This document shows positions 27,576 through 36,443 of a DNA stretch of 64,000 bases, piece after piece. Every line of letters begins with the position of its first letter. The first letter of the stretch is position 1. Source of the stretch: Syntrophobacterales bacterium (GTDB lineage Bacteria; Desulfobacterota; Syntrophobacteria; Syntrophobacterales; Thermodesulforhabdaceae); the NCBI GenBank assembly GCA_026417655.1, contig JAOACS010000008.1:62001-126000 (forward strand), in the 5' to 3' direction. Below the pieces are notes generated by a model. That model had not been told where the DNA came from and made no database searches. It saw only the letters and a list, made by a program, of their open reading frames with translations. A program made the translations under genes and the position numbers.

Positions 27576-28056
27576 AGCCTGGCTATTTGGTGACAATATT
27601 GATACCGATGCCATAATTCCTGCAAGGTATCTCAATACAAGTGATCCTCAGGAGCTAGCAAAACATTGCATGGAAGATGCCGATTCGAACTTTGTCCATC
27701 GAATGCGCCCTGGGGATATAATCGTGGCAGGAAAAAATTTCGGCTGTGGTTCATCCCGTGAGCACGCTCCAATAGCGATAAAGGCCGCGGGTATAAGCTG
27801 TGTTATAGCGGAGAGCTTTGCAAGGATCTTTTATAGAAATGCGTTCAATATGGGACTTCCTATTTTAGAGTGTCCAGGAATCAATGGACGGATAAAAGAA
27901 GGTGATGAGATAAGTGTTGATCTTGCAAAGGGGCTTATAGAAAATCACTCTACTGGAGAGATCTTTTGTGCCGAACCTATACCCACTTTTATGCAGGAAC
28001 TGATCGAGGCCGGAGGACTTATTCCCTACATCAAGAAAAGGATGAAGGCAGAGTAA
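27559..28056 (+). CDS. leuD: 3-isopropylmalate dehydratase small subunit
   Basis: About 165 residues, aconitase swivel domain. Motifs: [21 protein letters not shown] at the N-terminus and [15 protein letters not shown] near residue 60. ATG 27559 has GGAGGA 6 bases upstream and matches the usual LeuD beginning; the in-frame TTG at 27547 is unlikely. It works with LeuC to isomerise 2-isopropylmalate. Confidence 0.95.
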   Translation: MRFRGRAWLFGDNIDTDAIIPARYLNTSDPQELAKHCMEDADSNFVHRMRPGDIIVAGKNFGCGSSREHAPIAIKAAGISCVIAESFARIFYRNAFNMGLPILECPGINGRIKEGDEISVDLAKGLIENHSTGEIFCAEPIPTFMQELIEAGGLIPYIKKRMKAE

Positions 28057-28075
28057 TGTCTTGGAGGGAGAATTC

Positions 28076-29152
28076 ATGAATCAACGACATTATCGAATTG
28101 CAACCATTCCTGGAGATGGAACAGGGCCTGAAGTCGTAAGAGAAGCTGTCAAGGTTTTAGACGAGGTCGCCCTAAAGGAAGGTTTTACTATTGAATGGAT
28201 TCCTTACGATCTAGGAGGTGACAGGTATCTTAAGACGGGAGAGATTCTTCCCGAAAGCGTTGTTGAAGAACTTAGGGAGGTTGATGCTATTCTTCTGGGG
28301 GCTATTGGACATCCCGATGTGAGGCCGGGAATACTCGAGCGGGGACTCCTTCTAGAGCTACGCTTTAGACTTGACCAGTATATAAATCTTCGACCTGTTG
28401 TGCTTTATCCCGGCGTAGAAACGCCCCTTAAGGATAAAAAACCGGAGGACATAGATTTCATCGTTATCAGGGAAAACACTGAGGGGCTTTATTCAGGAGC
28501 TGGTGGAATTCTTCGGCAAGGCACACCCTATGAGATAGCCGTTCAGGAGTCTATAAACACTCGCATGGGAGTAGAACGCTGCATTCGATATGCCTTTGAA
28601 TACACGAGGAAGCGAAATAAGAAGAAAAAGCTTACCCTTTGTGGAAAGACCAACGTTCTTATCTACGCCTTTGGACTTTGGGAACGGGTCTTTTATGAGG
28701 TTGCCAAGGAGTATCCTGATATTGAAACGGATTATGCCCACGTGGATGCTACATGCATGTGGATGGTTAAGAACCCCGAGTGGTTTGACGTCATAGTTAC
28801 TGACAATATGTTTGGAGATATTATTACAGATCTTGGAGCTATCATCCAGGGAGGAATGGGGATTGCCGCTGGAGGCAATATAAACCCCGAAGGAGTTTCT
28901 ATGTTTGAACCCATTGGTGGATCTGCTCCAAAGTATACTGGAAAAAATGTTATCAATCCCCTTGCGGCTATTTGTGCTGGGCAGATGCTCCTTGAAAATA
29001 TAGGTGAGGAAAGAGCTGCTCGTATTGTTATTGAAGCAGTGAAAAAGGTAGTGTCTCGAGATCTTAAGAGCCTTGCTGCTGGAAAAATGGGGATGACAAC
29101 CACAGAGGTTGGAGATAAAGTGTGTGCCTATGTGAGAGATTATGAAGGATAA
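28076..29152 (+). CDS. leuB: 3-isopropylmalate dehydrogenase
   Basis: About 358 residues, isocitrate/isopropylmalate dehydrogenase family. It has TIPGDGTGPEVV, RENTEGLYSGAGG, the metal/substrate helix MFGDIITDLGAIIQGG and the dinucleotide site GSAPKYTGKNVINPLA. ATG 28076 with GAGGGAG upstream is preferred to the TTG at 28061. A broader beta-decarboxylating specificity cannot be ruled out, but the leuCD context is strong. Confidence 0.94.
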   Translation: MNQRHYRIATIPGDGTGPEVVREAVKVLDEVALKEGFTIEWIPYDLGGDRYLKTGEILPESVVEELREVDAILLGAIGHPDVRPGILERGLLLELRFRLDQYINLRPVVLYPGVETPLKDKKPEDIDFIVIRENTEGLYSGAGGILRQGTPYEIAVQESINTRMGVERCIRYAFEYTRKRNKKKKLTLCGKTNVLIYAFGLWERVFYEVAKEYPDIETDYAHVDATCMWMVKNPEWFDVIVTDNMFGDIITDLGAIIQGGMGIAAGGNINPEGVSMFEPIGGSAPKYTGKNVINPLAAICAGQMLLENIGEERAARIVIEAVKKVVSRDLKSLAAGKMGMTTTEVGDKVCAYVRDYEG

Positions 29153-29170
29153 TGAAGAGAGGAAGAAAAC

Positions 29171-30190
29171 ATGAGTTCAGAAGGTTACCATGTCGCAGTG
29201 GTAGGGGCTACGGGAGCTGTCGGAACAATGATGATAAGGATTCTGGAGGAGCGAAACTTTCCCGTAAGATCGCTAAGGCTGTTTGCCTCTTCAAGATCTG
29301 CTGGTAAGAGACTTAAGTTCAAGGATACAGAAATCCCTGTAGAAGAATTGAAGGAGTCTTCATTGCGAGGTGTGGAGATCGCTCTTTTTTCAGCGGGTGC
29401 TTCTGTAAGTCGCACCTTTGGTCCCGTAGCAGTGTCCTCCGGTTGCGTGGTGGTAGACAATTCAAGCGCTTTCAGAATGAATCCTGAAATTCCCCTTGTG
29501 GTTCCAGAGGTAAACCCCCACTCTCTCAAAAACCATAGGGGTCTTATCTCCAACCCTAACTGTTCCACTATCCAGATGGTGGTCGCTTTAAAACCTATTC
29601 GAGACGTTGCAGGTATAAAACGTATTGTGGTCACGACTTTTCAGGCTGTTTCGGGAACAGGTCAGCGAGCAGTGGTAGAGTTGGAGCAACAGGTCAAAGC
29701 ATGGGTTAAGGGGGAATCGATGGAGAGGTCTGTCTATCCTCATCAAATCGCCTTCAACTGCCTACCCCATATCGGATCCTTCTTAGATAATGGCTATACC
29801 GAAGAAGAGATGAAGATGGTGAATGAAACCAGAAAGATTTTTGAGGATCCCTCTATAGCCGTGTCAGCCACCACCGTTCGGGTTCCTGTATTTTACGGCC
29901 ATTCTGAATCGGTCAATGTGGAACTGAAATCCCCCCTCTCCCCAGAAGAGGCGAGGAATCTTCTTGCAAAGGCCGAAGGGGTGACGGTTATAGATGACCC
30001 TAAGAATAATCTTTATCCCATGCCTATTCATGCTGCTGGTCAAGATAAAACGATGGTCGGAAGGATTCGCAAGGATCTTTCAGTAGAACATGGTCTTTCG
30101 ATGTGGATTGTGGCGGATAACGTCAGAAAGGGTGCCGCCACAAATGCTGTACAGATTGCGGAGATTCTTGTTCGAGATGGCATGATTTGA
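29171..30190 (+). CDS. asd: Aspartate-semialdehyde dehydrogenase
   Basis: 339 residues. N-terminal NADP motif VVGATGAVGTMMIRILEER; active-site Cys in SNPNCSTIQM; QAVSGTGQRAVVELE; HQIAFNCLPHIG; VRVPVFYGHSESV. It makes the semialdehyde used for lysine (through dapL) and for Thr/Met. The same semialdehyde is the substrate reported for DUF39-dependent homocysteine synthesis in some anaerobes, and a DUF39 gene lies at 62374. Confidence 0.96.
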   Translation: MSSEGYHVAVVGATGAVGTMMIRILEERNFPVRSLRLFASSRSAGKRLKFKDTEIPVEELKESSLRGVEIALFSAGASVSRTFGPVAVSSGCVVVDNSSAFRMNPEIPLVVPEVNPHSLKNHRGLISNPNCSTIQMVVALKPIRDVAGIKRIVVTTFQAVSGTGQRAVVELEQQVKAWVKGESMERSVYPHQIAFNCLPHIGSFLDNGYTEEEMKMVNETRKIFEDPSIAVSATTVRVPVFYGHSESVNVELKSPLSPEEARNLLAKAEGVTVIDDPKNNLYPMPIHAAGQDKTMVGRIRKDLSVEHGLSMWIVADNVRKGAATNAVQIAEILVRDGMI

Positions 30191-30191
30191 T

Positions 30192-30743
30192 GTGATACGC
30201 ATTACCGGCGGAAGTCTGAAGGGAAAGAAGTTGTTGGTTCCAAAGGTAGCCAATCTTAGACCGACGACCGATCGAGTTCGGGAGTCGGTTTTCAATATTT
30301 TGGGATCTCTCGTAGAAGAGGCCCGAGTGCTCGATTTATTTGCTGGGACGGGTGCTTTGGGGATAGAGGCTTTAAGTCGTGGTGCCCTTGAGGCTATCTT
30401 TGTAGAAAAGGACAGGAAGACAATAGAGGCTCTGAGGAAAAATATTTCTTCCTGTGAGCTTCAAAATAAAAGTACTATTTTCCCAATGTCGGCAGAAAAG
30501 GCTATACCCCTTCTTAAGAAGCGATCAGGAAAATTTAATCTGATTTTTCTTGATCCACCTTACCATTCTTCCTTGACCTCCAAGGTTCTTCCCTCCTTAA
30601 GTCCTCTTTTGTTTAGTGAAGGAATGATTGTGGTGGAATATGACATTTACGAGAAACCATTAATTGATGAATCCGTATGGGTGGTCGAGGATATTCGACG
30701 CTTTGGAACAACGGCCGTTTGTTTTCTTAGTGCCTTAAAGTGA
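30192..30743 (+). CDS. rsmD: 16S rRNA (guanine(966)-N2)-methyltransferase
   Basis: 183 residues. RITGGSLKGKKL at the N-terminus, RPTTDRVRESVFNIL, SAM-binding LDLFAGTGALGIEALSRG, and catalytic FLDPPYHSS. GTG start directly after the asd stop, with no good Shine-Dalgarno of its own, so it probably relies on coupling to asd. Followed by coaD, a classic rsmD-coaD pairing. Confidence 0.94.
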   Translation: MIRITGGSLKGKKLLVPKVANLRPTTDRVRESVFNILGSLVEEARVLDLFAGTGALGIEALSRGALEAIFVEKDRKTIEALRKNISSCELQNKSTIFPMSAEKAIPLLKKRSGKFNLIFLDPPYHSSLTSKVLPSLSPLLFSEGMIVVEYDIYEKPLIDESVWVVEDIRRFGTTAVCFLSALK

Positions 30744-30765
30744 CTGTTAATAACCGGAGGTCTCC

Positions 30766-31266
30766 ATGAACCATTGCACCTTTGCTGTCTATCCTGGATC
30801 TTTCGATCCTATAACCAATGGACATCTAGATTTACTTACAAGGGGTCTTAAACTCTTTGATAGGATAATTATAGCGGTAGCGGTAAATCCTGCAAAGATC
30901 CCTTTGTTTACTATAGAGGAGAGGCTTGAGCTTATTAGGGAGTCCCTCAAGGATTTTCCATTAAAAGAAAGGGTTGATGTGGATGCCTTCGATGGGCTTC
31001 TCATGGATTACGTGAAGAAGGTTGGAGCCAAAGCAATCCTTCGGGGACTGAGAGCAGTTAGTGATTTTGAATATGAGTTTCAAATGGCCCTTATGAACAG
31101 GCGACTTAATTCGGATGTGGAAACCTTCTTTCTAATGACTGGTATGCGGTGGATATACATAAGTTCTCGCATTATAAAGGAAGTCGCTATGGCGGGAGGA
31201 TGTGTTAAGGGATTGGTTCCAGATCCGGTAGAAAGAAAACTTATCGAAAAACTCGCCCGTCGCTAA
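30766..31266 (+). CDS. coaD: Pantetheine-phosphate adenylyltransferase
   Basis: 166 residues, nucleotidyltransferase fold. YPGSFDPITNGHLDLLTRG (T/HxGH motif), ILRGLRAVSDFEYEFQMALMNRRL and YISSRIIKEVAMAGG (ISSTxVRE-like) are all seen. Penultimate step of coenzyme A synthesis. AGGTCTCC precedes the ATG at 30766. Probably the last gene of the long ilv-leu operon. Confidence 0.96.
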   Translation: MNHCTFAVYPGSFDPITNGHLDLLTRGLKLFDRIIIAVAVNPAKIPLFTIEERLELIRESLKDFPLKERVDVDAFDGLLMDYVKKVGAKAILRGLRAVSDFEYEFQMALMNRRLNSDVETFFLMTGMRWIYISSRIIKEVAMAGGCVKGLVPDPVERKLIEKLARR

Positions 31267-31295
31267 TCTTCGGTCAAAAAAGCCAGACTGATTCA

Positions 31296-31330
31296 GGGAA
31301 GTATTACTTGGGGGAAGCCTCCAGGTTCCC
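31296..31330 (+). terminator. Two-tier stem-loop after coaD
   Basis: GGGAA (31296-31300) pairs with TTCCC (31326-31330), enclosing TGGGGG/CCTCCA (31309-31314 with 31318-31323, one G-U pair). It is followed by AT-rich TAATTTATTC rather than a clean T-run. A weak terminator for the ilv-leu operon, or a structured leader of the MATE gene. Confidence 0.4.
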
Positions 31331-31393
31331 TAATTTATTCTTCGAATTCTTAGCCAAGGGCTATCCACTAAAGTAGGGATCTAATAATCGAGT

Positions 31394-32743
31394 ATGGAGT
31401 GGAGATCTTTTGCTTTTTTCATAAACTACGAAGATATTCGAGCTATTTTTAGAAACAGTTGGCCTGTTCTAGGGGTAATGCTTTTTAATTTCATAGTTGG
31501 ATATACGGACATTTATGTTGCAGGGCTTATTGGCTACAGAGTTCAAGCAATAGTGGGATTAACTGGTCAGATATTTTTTCTCTCTATTATAATCGGAAAT
31601 GCCATGGCTGTTGGGACGGTTGCCCTTGTTTCTCGAGCCTTTGGAAGAGGTGATCTTGAGGAGGTAAAAAGCCTTATATCCCAAGGTGTTGTGCTTTCTG
31701 TTCTTATAGGGAGCACCCTTTTAGGTGGGGTAGGAATATTTTCTCACGAGATTGTCTCACTTTTTGGAATCTCAGAAAATCTGATCCCGGAGGCTGCCTT
31801 ATTTTTAAGGATATTTTCTATTGCGATCCTTCCTAATTACATCCTTATTGTGGGAAGTGCTGTTTTTAGAGCAACGGGTATGCCCCGAAGGGCCTTTACC
31901 ATTATGGGTATCTCTACCCTTATAAATGTTCCTGGAAATTTTATCCTAACCTTTGGCTTAGGTAGCTTTAATGGTCTTGGAGCTGCCGGAATAGCTTACT
32001 CAACAGTTATTGCCCTTTCGGTGGGGGCTGTATTAACCATCTGGTCCATCGCAAAAAGTTGGAAGGGGAATATAGTCCTTTCTAAGGAGCGCCTTAAACA
32101 AATAGTTCATATAAGTTGGCCATCTGCCGTATTACAGTTCGCCTTTCAAGGGGGGATTCTTGTGCTCTATAAATATCTAGCAGCGCTTGGTTCCTACAGC
32201 ACAATTGCCATGGCTGCCTATACTAATGGTATTCGCCTTGAATCCATCATATTCTTGCCTGCCTTTGCAGTAAACATGGCCGTTGGGGTCCTTGTAGGAC
32301 AATCCCTTGGACGGGGTTCTATAGAACAGGCTAGAAGAATCGCCAACACGGCCTTCTTATGGACTGTAATAGGCCTTGCCCCTATAGCCGTTTTCCTCTT
32401 TTGGCAGGCTCCCCTTGTGGTTGGATGGCTTTCTAACCATCCAGATGTATGCCTAGAGACTGTAAAGTATATCCGAATAAACACCGCCTTCTATCCCTTG
32501 CTTGTCATGAGCATTGTCTTTGGGGGAGCGATCCAGGGAGCAGGTGATACCAAAGGAGCTATGAAGATTATCCTCTTAGCCGTGTGGCTAGTAAGAGTTC
32601 CGCTAGCGGGGATCCTATCTATTTTACTTTCCTGGGGTGCAGAGGGGATATGGTGGGCAATGGGATTTTCCATGGCCCTTCAAGGGGTTTCAATGTTTCT
32701 TAGATTTAGAGGCTCCGCCTGGTATAGAGCTTTTAAAGGATAA
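31394..32743 (+). CDS. MATE family efflux transporter
   Basis: 449-residue inner membrane protein with about 12 hydrophobic helices in two halves, e.g. VMLFNFIVGYTDIYVAGLIG near residue 29, ALVSRAFGRGDLEEVKSLIS near 83 and, in the second half, VLVGQSLGRGSIEQARRIAN, the repeated MATE GRG signature. It exports drugs or metabolites with Na+ or H+. The substrate cannot be read from sequence. It stands apart from coaD by 127 bases. The Shine-Dalgarno is poor, so the start is approximate. Confidence 0.92.
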   Translation: MEWRSFAFFINYEDIRAIFRNSWPVLGVMLFNFIVGYTDIYVAGLIGYRVQAIVGLTGQIFFLSIIIGNAMAVGTVALVSRAFGRGDLEEVKSLISQGVVLSVLIGSTLLGGVGIFSHEIVSLFGISENLIPEAALFLRIFSIAILPNYILIVGSAVFRATGMPRRAFTIMGISTLINVPGNFILTFGLGSFNGLGAAGIAYSTVIALSVGAVLTIWSIAKSWKGNIVLSKERLKQIVHISWPSAVLQFAFQGGILVLYKYLAALGSYSTIAMAAYTNGIRLESIIFLPAFAVNMAVGVLVGQSLGRGSIEQARRIANTAFLWTVIGLAPIAVFLFWQAPLVVGWLSNHPDVCLETVKYIRINTAFYPLLVMSIVFGGAIQGAGDTKGAMKIILLAVWLVRVPLAGILSILLSWGAEGIWWAMGFSMALQGVSMFLRFRGSAWYRAFKG

Positions 32744-32760
32744 TCAGGTTAGTCTAAACC

Positions 32761-33282
32761 TCATTGGGAAAGCCTTTCTATAATAGCTCGACAGAAGGCA
32801 GGAAGATCATCAGGAGTGCGGGAGGTAATCAAGTTCTCATCTACCACTACCTCTGCATCTTCCCAATTGACGCCAGCATTTACCATATCGTCTTTTATAG
32901 CGAAGAAACTTGTTGCCCTTCGCCCCTTAAGTATCCCTGCGGAGATTGGAACCCATCCTGCATGGCATATTGCGGCCAAAATCTTACCTCTATAGAAGGC
33001 TTCTCTAACTAGCTTCAGAATAGACTCATACCGGCGTAGGATATCCGGGGCGTATCCGCCAGGAATGATAATAGCGTCAATCTCATCGGGGGATATTTGG
33101 TCGGCAGTGACATCGACGGTCACGGGATAGCCATATTTCCCCGTATAGGTTTTTGAACTACCCGTTCCTACAACCCTTACCTCAGCTCCCTCTTCTCTCA
33201 TCCTAAGGAGGGGATACCAAAGTTCCAAATCTTGATAGAGATTTTCAGCTAAAATAACTATCTTTTTACCAACAAGCTTCAT
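32761..33282 (-). CDS. DJ-1/PfpI family protein (YhbO/PfpI-like)
   Basis: 173 residues. Flavodoxin-like fold with nucleophile-elbow Cys106 in AAICHAGW, DAIIIPGGYAPD near residue 69, and a C-terminal EDAEVVVDENLITSRTPDDL. PfpI/YhbO proteins have been described as proteases or deglycases/stress proteins; the exact activity is debated. It lies 22 bases downstream of the small cytochrome gene and is probably co-transcribed from the promoter at 33623-33651. Confidence 0.92.
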   Translation of the reverse strand: MKLVGKKIVILAENLYQDLELWYPLLRMREEGAEVRVVGTGSSKTYTGKYGYPVTVDVTADQISPDEIDAIIIPGGYAPDILRRYESILKLVREAFYRGKILAAICHAGWVPISAGILKGRRATSFFAIKDDMVNAGVNWEDAEVVVDENLITSRTPDDLPAFCRAIIERLSQ

Positions 33283-33304
33283 ACCGAATTCCCTTCGCTA
33301 AGGG

Positions 33305-33574
33305 TTATTTTCCATAGTGCGTTGCCAAATAGTCCGTTATTATCTTTGCCTCTTCGTCCGATATGGATGCCTTAGGCTTTGCCTTCATCCTCACCACAGT
33401 TTTTTCCCACTCCTCTTTGGATTTTTTCTTAGAGGTCGGACGATCCAACTCATGACAGACACCACATTTTGCTTCAAAAAGAGCCTTTGCATCCATCTGT
33501 GGAATGACCAAAGGCGGTGTTATTAGGATCCATAGAAAGAAGGATACCACTGAAGCTAAAATATATCGTCCCAT
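33305..33574 (-). CDS. Small periplasmic monohaem cytochrome c-like protein
   Basis: About 89 residues from the ATG at 33574, which has AGGAGG upstream; an upstream in-frame start at 33610 lacks support. A signal peptide (about residues 1-27) precedes one CGVCH haem c site. A methionine in RMKAKPKASISDEEA and the TDYLATHYGK end match small class I/photosynthetic-type single-haem cytochromes. A soluble electron carrier or a haem sensor are both possible. Confidence 0.85.
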   Translation of the reverse strand: MGRYILASVVSFFLWILITPPLVIPQMDAKALFEAKCGVCHELDRPTSKKKSKEEWEKTVVRMKAKPKASISDEEAKIITDYLATHYGK

Positions 33575-33622
33575 CCTACTGCCTCCTTTTTTTCTGGAGA
33601 CTACAAACAAAATATGTTTAGA

Positions 33623-33651
33623 AATATCAATTCTTGGTCTTCCAGTGTCAA
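33623..33651 (-). promoter_or_regulatory. Sigma-70-type promoter for cytochrome c and DJ-1 genes
   Basis: Minus strand: exact TTGACA (33646-33651), 17-base spacer, GATATT (33623-33628). The predicted start near 33616 gives a leader of about 42 bases to the cytochrome ATG at 33574. Confidence 0.6.
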
Positions 33652-33675
33652 GTAATAAATGTTACCCCACTTATA

Positions 33676-33699
33676 GTTTTTGAGTGACCTCACAAAAAC
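33676..33699. promoter_or_regulatory. Inverted repeat upstream of the DUF2760/Hsp70 operon
   Basis: GTTTTTG (33676-33682) and CAAAAAC (33693-33699) are perfect inverted 7-base arms around AGTGACCTCA. It sits just before the 15-base string at 33694-33708 that is shared with the divergent spacer at 6614-6628. It is a candidate operator. Confidence 0.4.
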
Positions 33700-33700
33700 C

Positions 33701-33728
33701 TTGTCATTCTCAGTGTTCTCACTTACAT
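33701..33728 (+). promoter_or_regulatory. Possible sigma-70 promoter for the Hsp70 operon
   Basis: TTGTCA (33701-33706), 16-base spacer, TTACAT (33723-33728). Weak. No match to a sigma-32 heat-shock consensus was found. Confidence 0.3.
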
Positions 33729-33780
33729 CTCTCTAGGGTATTAGGACCTGGAGATAATCCATTCATAGGAGGATGGTATT

Positions 33781-34608
33781 ATGAAGCAAAAAACTATCTG
33801 GTCCTGGCAATCGCTGTTGCTCTGCCTGTTTTTTAATGGGCTATTGGGGCTTTCCATCTACGTTCCTTTTCAAAAGGAGCTCTCCACCATAAATCAGTAT
33901 GTACTTCCTGTGATGTCTAAGATTAAATCGGGAGAAACACTTCCTCCGGAGTTTGGACAGGTGGTTACCAACATTAAGGATCTTATAACGATAGCGGATC
34001 AATATGGCACGGTGATTATATGGGGGACGGTAGCGATCATAACGTGCGCTCTATGGCTCTCGCTTCTTCTTGTAGGAAGGAAGCGAATTGATAGGGCCCT
34101 TGAGGAAGCAAAAAAGGAATCTCTTAAGAATGTGACTGTTCCTCAAAGATCTAATGCTACTTCCACGCCTATAGAATCTGTCGTAAAGACAGGAGAAGAG
34201 GGTAGTATGATAGCCGCCTTTCAGTTACTTTCCGTATTCCAACGAGAAGGAAGGTTTATTGACTTTCTGCGGGAAGACCTCTCTCTCTACGACGATTCCC
34301 AAATAGGGGCTGCGGTGAGAAATCTTCAGGAAAGCTGGAAGAAGGTTTTCCAGGAATATATATCCATAGAGCCGGTATTCAGTGAACCTGAAGGTTCTCA
34401 AGTTACGATCTCTGCGGGATTCGATCCAAACAAGATAAAGCTTACGGGAGATGTTATAGGAGAACCACCCTTTGAGGGTGTTGTTATGCATCGAGGATGG
34501 AAATTGGTAAAGATCAATCTTCCCGCATTTACCGCGGCCCACCGAAGGGAGTGGATAATTGCACCCGCTGAGATAGAGGTTCACGTGAAGGGAACTTCGG
34601 AGACATAG
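33781..34608 (+). CDS. DUF2760 membrane protein of the Hsp70 cluster
   Basis: 275 residues. Two membrane helices (about residues 8-28 and 72-98) flank a short periplasmic loop. From about residue 140 a cytosolic domain (MIAAFQLLSVFQREGRFIDFL, DDSQIGAAVRNLQESWKK) and the C-terminal GVVMHRGWKLVKINLPAF match my memory of DUF2760. The family function is unknown; it is found next to atypical Hsp70 genes. ATG 33781 with AGGAGG upstream. It probably anchors or feeds the two Hsp70 proteins encoded downstream (inference). Confidence 0.8.
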   Translation: MKQKTIWSWQSLLLCLFFNGLLGLSIYVPFQKELSTINQYVLPVMSKIKSGETLPPEFGQVVTNIKDLITIADQYGTVIIWGTVAIITCALWLSLLLVGRKRIDRALEEAKKESLKNVTVPQRSNATSTPIESVVKTGEEGSMIAAFQLLSVFQREGRFIDFLREDLSLYDDSQIGAAVRNLQESWKKVFQEYISIEPVFSEPEGSQVTISAGFDPNKIKLTGDVIGEPPFEGVVMHRGWKLVKINLPAFTAAHRREWIIAPAEIEVHVKGTSET

Positions 34609-34625
34609 GAAAGGAGCATGGTAAC

Positions 34626-36440
34626 GTGAAGGAGGCTAAATATATCATTGGCATAGATCTCGGAACTACACATTGCGTTGTCGGTTATGCCCCTATAGGC
34701 AAAGATCTTCGCCCAGATATCCGCATTTTTAATATTCCCCAGGTTATCGCACCTTACGAGATAAAGCCTCTCCCCTTGCTTCCCTCCTTTTTACTCATGC
34801 CAACCTCCCACGATGTGCCTCCGGATAGCGTCCGAATGCCGTGGGAAACCACGATAGGAGATGAGGGCTATGTAGTGGGAGAGTTTGCAAGAAAGCGAGG
34901 AGCCGAAATCCCCCATAGACTTATCTCCTCTGCCAAATCCTGGCTATGCCATAGTGGTGTTGATAGGACTAAAGCGATCCTTCCGTGGGGAAGTTCAAGG
35001 GATGTAAAAAAGCTCTCCCCCGTCGAGGCTTTCTCCCTTTTACTTCATCATATCAAAGGGGCCTGGAATGCCGAAATGGCCAAAGATGACCCCTCTCTTC
35101 TTTTGGAACATCAGGATATCCTTATTACTGTTCCAGCATCCTTCGATGTTGTAGCGAGAGAGCTAACTGTTAAGGCGGTCCAGATGGCCGGGATAGAACA
35201 ATTTACCCTTCTTGAGGAACCCCAGGCAGCATTCTATGGCTGGATTTACGATAATGAAGAGAGGTGGCGGGAGCTAGTTAAGGTTGGAGAACTTATTCTT
35301 GTCTGCGACGTAGGGGGAGGAACAACCGATTTTAGCCTTATAGAGGTTTCTGAAGAGGATGGTTCCCTCGCCCTTAGACGTATCGCTGTAGGTGAGCACA
35401 TTCTTCTTGGAGGCGACAATATGGATCTTGCGCTGGCTTATCTTTTACGTCAGCGCCTTTCTTCTCGTTTAGATGATTGGCAGTTTAGGATGCTTTGGTA
35501 TCAGTGCCGTATTGCTAAGGAGAAACTTTTGTCCCACGAAACTCTTCAATCTGAGCCAGTAGTCGTCCTTGGTCGGGGAACCTCTCTTATTGGTGGAACC
35601 TTAAGAACTGAGCTATCCCGAGATGATATTAAAGGTGTTCTACTTGAAGGGTTCTTTCCCTACTGCTCACTTGACGATTCTCCCCAGAGAAAGCCCAAAA
35701 CGGGTGTCCGCGAAATGGGACTCCCCTATGAGGATGATCCTGCCATTACTCGTCACATGGCTTACTTTCTCAGACGACAAATGAGAAGTCTAGAGGAGAC
35801 TTTCCCTGTTGCAGTTCTCTTCAACGGAGGCGTTATGAAATCTTATCTATTTAGGCGCCGTGTCATTGATGTGATTGGATCCTGGGGAGGAGGAGCAGAG
35901 GTCAGAGAACTTGCTTCGAACGATCTTGACCTTGCAGTGGCTATAGGGGCTACCTACTATGGTTTTGTTCGTAGAGGAAGAGGTGTAAGAATCCGTGCGG
36001 GAGCCTCCAGAACCTACTATATTGGAGTAGAAAGCGCTATGCCCTCTGTCCCAGGAGTGCCAGCCCCGGTTAAGGCTCTCTGTGTTGTTCCCTTTGGCAT
36101 GGAAGAGGGCACTTCTGTTGACATAAAAGATCAGGAGTTTGGGTTAGTTGTTGGAGATCAAGCGGTATTTACCCTTATGGCTTCAACCACTCGGAAGGAG
36201 GATGAGGTCGGAGCGATTGTTGAGGATTGGGAGGGAGATATACAGCCGATAGCGACAATGGAGACCCTCTTGACCCTTGATAAAGCAGTGGAGGAAGATA
36301 CAACAGGAACTATTGTGCCGGTATGGCTTCAAAGCACCATGACGGAAATAGGCACCCTTGAACTTCACTGTGTAGATGCTACAGATCCTCAACGTAAGTG
36401 GAAGCTTACGTTCAATCTAAAAGAGAGGGAAACGGACTAG
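34626..36440 (+). CDS. Atypical Hsp70 family protein (short form)
   Basis: 604 residues. ATPase motifs: IGIDLGTTHCVVGYA, VPASFDVVARELTVKA, EEPQAAFYGW, CDVGGGTTDFSLIE, GEHILLGGDNMDLALA, LFNGGVMKS. The C-terminal part is a short beta-rich region (about 480-604), with no typical DnaK lid or EEVD end. GTG start with AAGGAG 9 bases upstream. It is clearly related to the next gene over its whole length (IPHRLISSAKSWLCH versus VPHRLVASAKSWLCH), so the pair arose by tandem duplication. No DnaJ or GrpE gene is nearby. Confidence 0.9.
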   Translation: MKEAKYIIGIDLGTTHCVVGYAPIGKDLRPDIRIFNIPQVIAPYEIKPLPLLPSFLLMPTSHDVPPDSVRMPWETTIGDEGYVVGEFARKRGAEIPHRLISSAKSWLCHSGVDRTKAILPWGSSRDVKKLSPVEAFSLLLHHIKGAWNAEMAKDDPSLLLEHQDILITVPASFDVVARELTVKAVQMAGIEQFTLLEEPQAAFYGWIYDNEERWRELVKVGELILVCDVGGGTTDFSLIEVSEEDGSLALRRIAVGEHILLGGDNMDLALAYLLRQRLSSRLDDWQFRMLWYQCRIAKEKLLSHETLQSEPVVVLGRGTSLIGGTLRTELSRDDIKGVLLEGFFPYCSLDDSPQRKPKTGVREMGLPYEDDPAITRHMAYFLRRQMRSLEETFPVAVLFNGGVMKSYLFRRRVIDVIGSWGGGAEVRELASNDLDLAVAIGATYYGFVRRGRGVRIRAGASRTYYIGVESAMPSVPGVPAPVKALCVVPFGMEEGTSVDIKDQEFGLVVGDQAVFTLMASTTRKEDEVGAIVEDWEGDIQPIATMETLLTLDKAVEEDTTGTIVPVWLQSTMTEIGTLELHCVDATDPQRKWKLTFNLKERETD

Positions 36441-36443
36441 CTC

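Noticed and set aside
33807-33823. TGGCAATCGCTGTTGC, sigma-54-like string near the DUF2760 start
   Set aside because: The GG to GC spacing is 11 instead of 10, and it lies inside the coding sequence.
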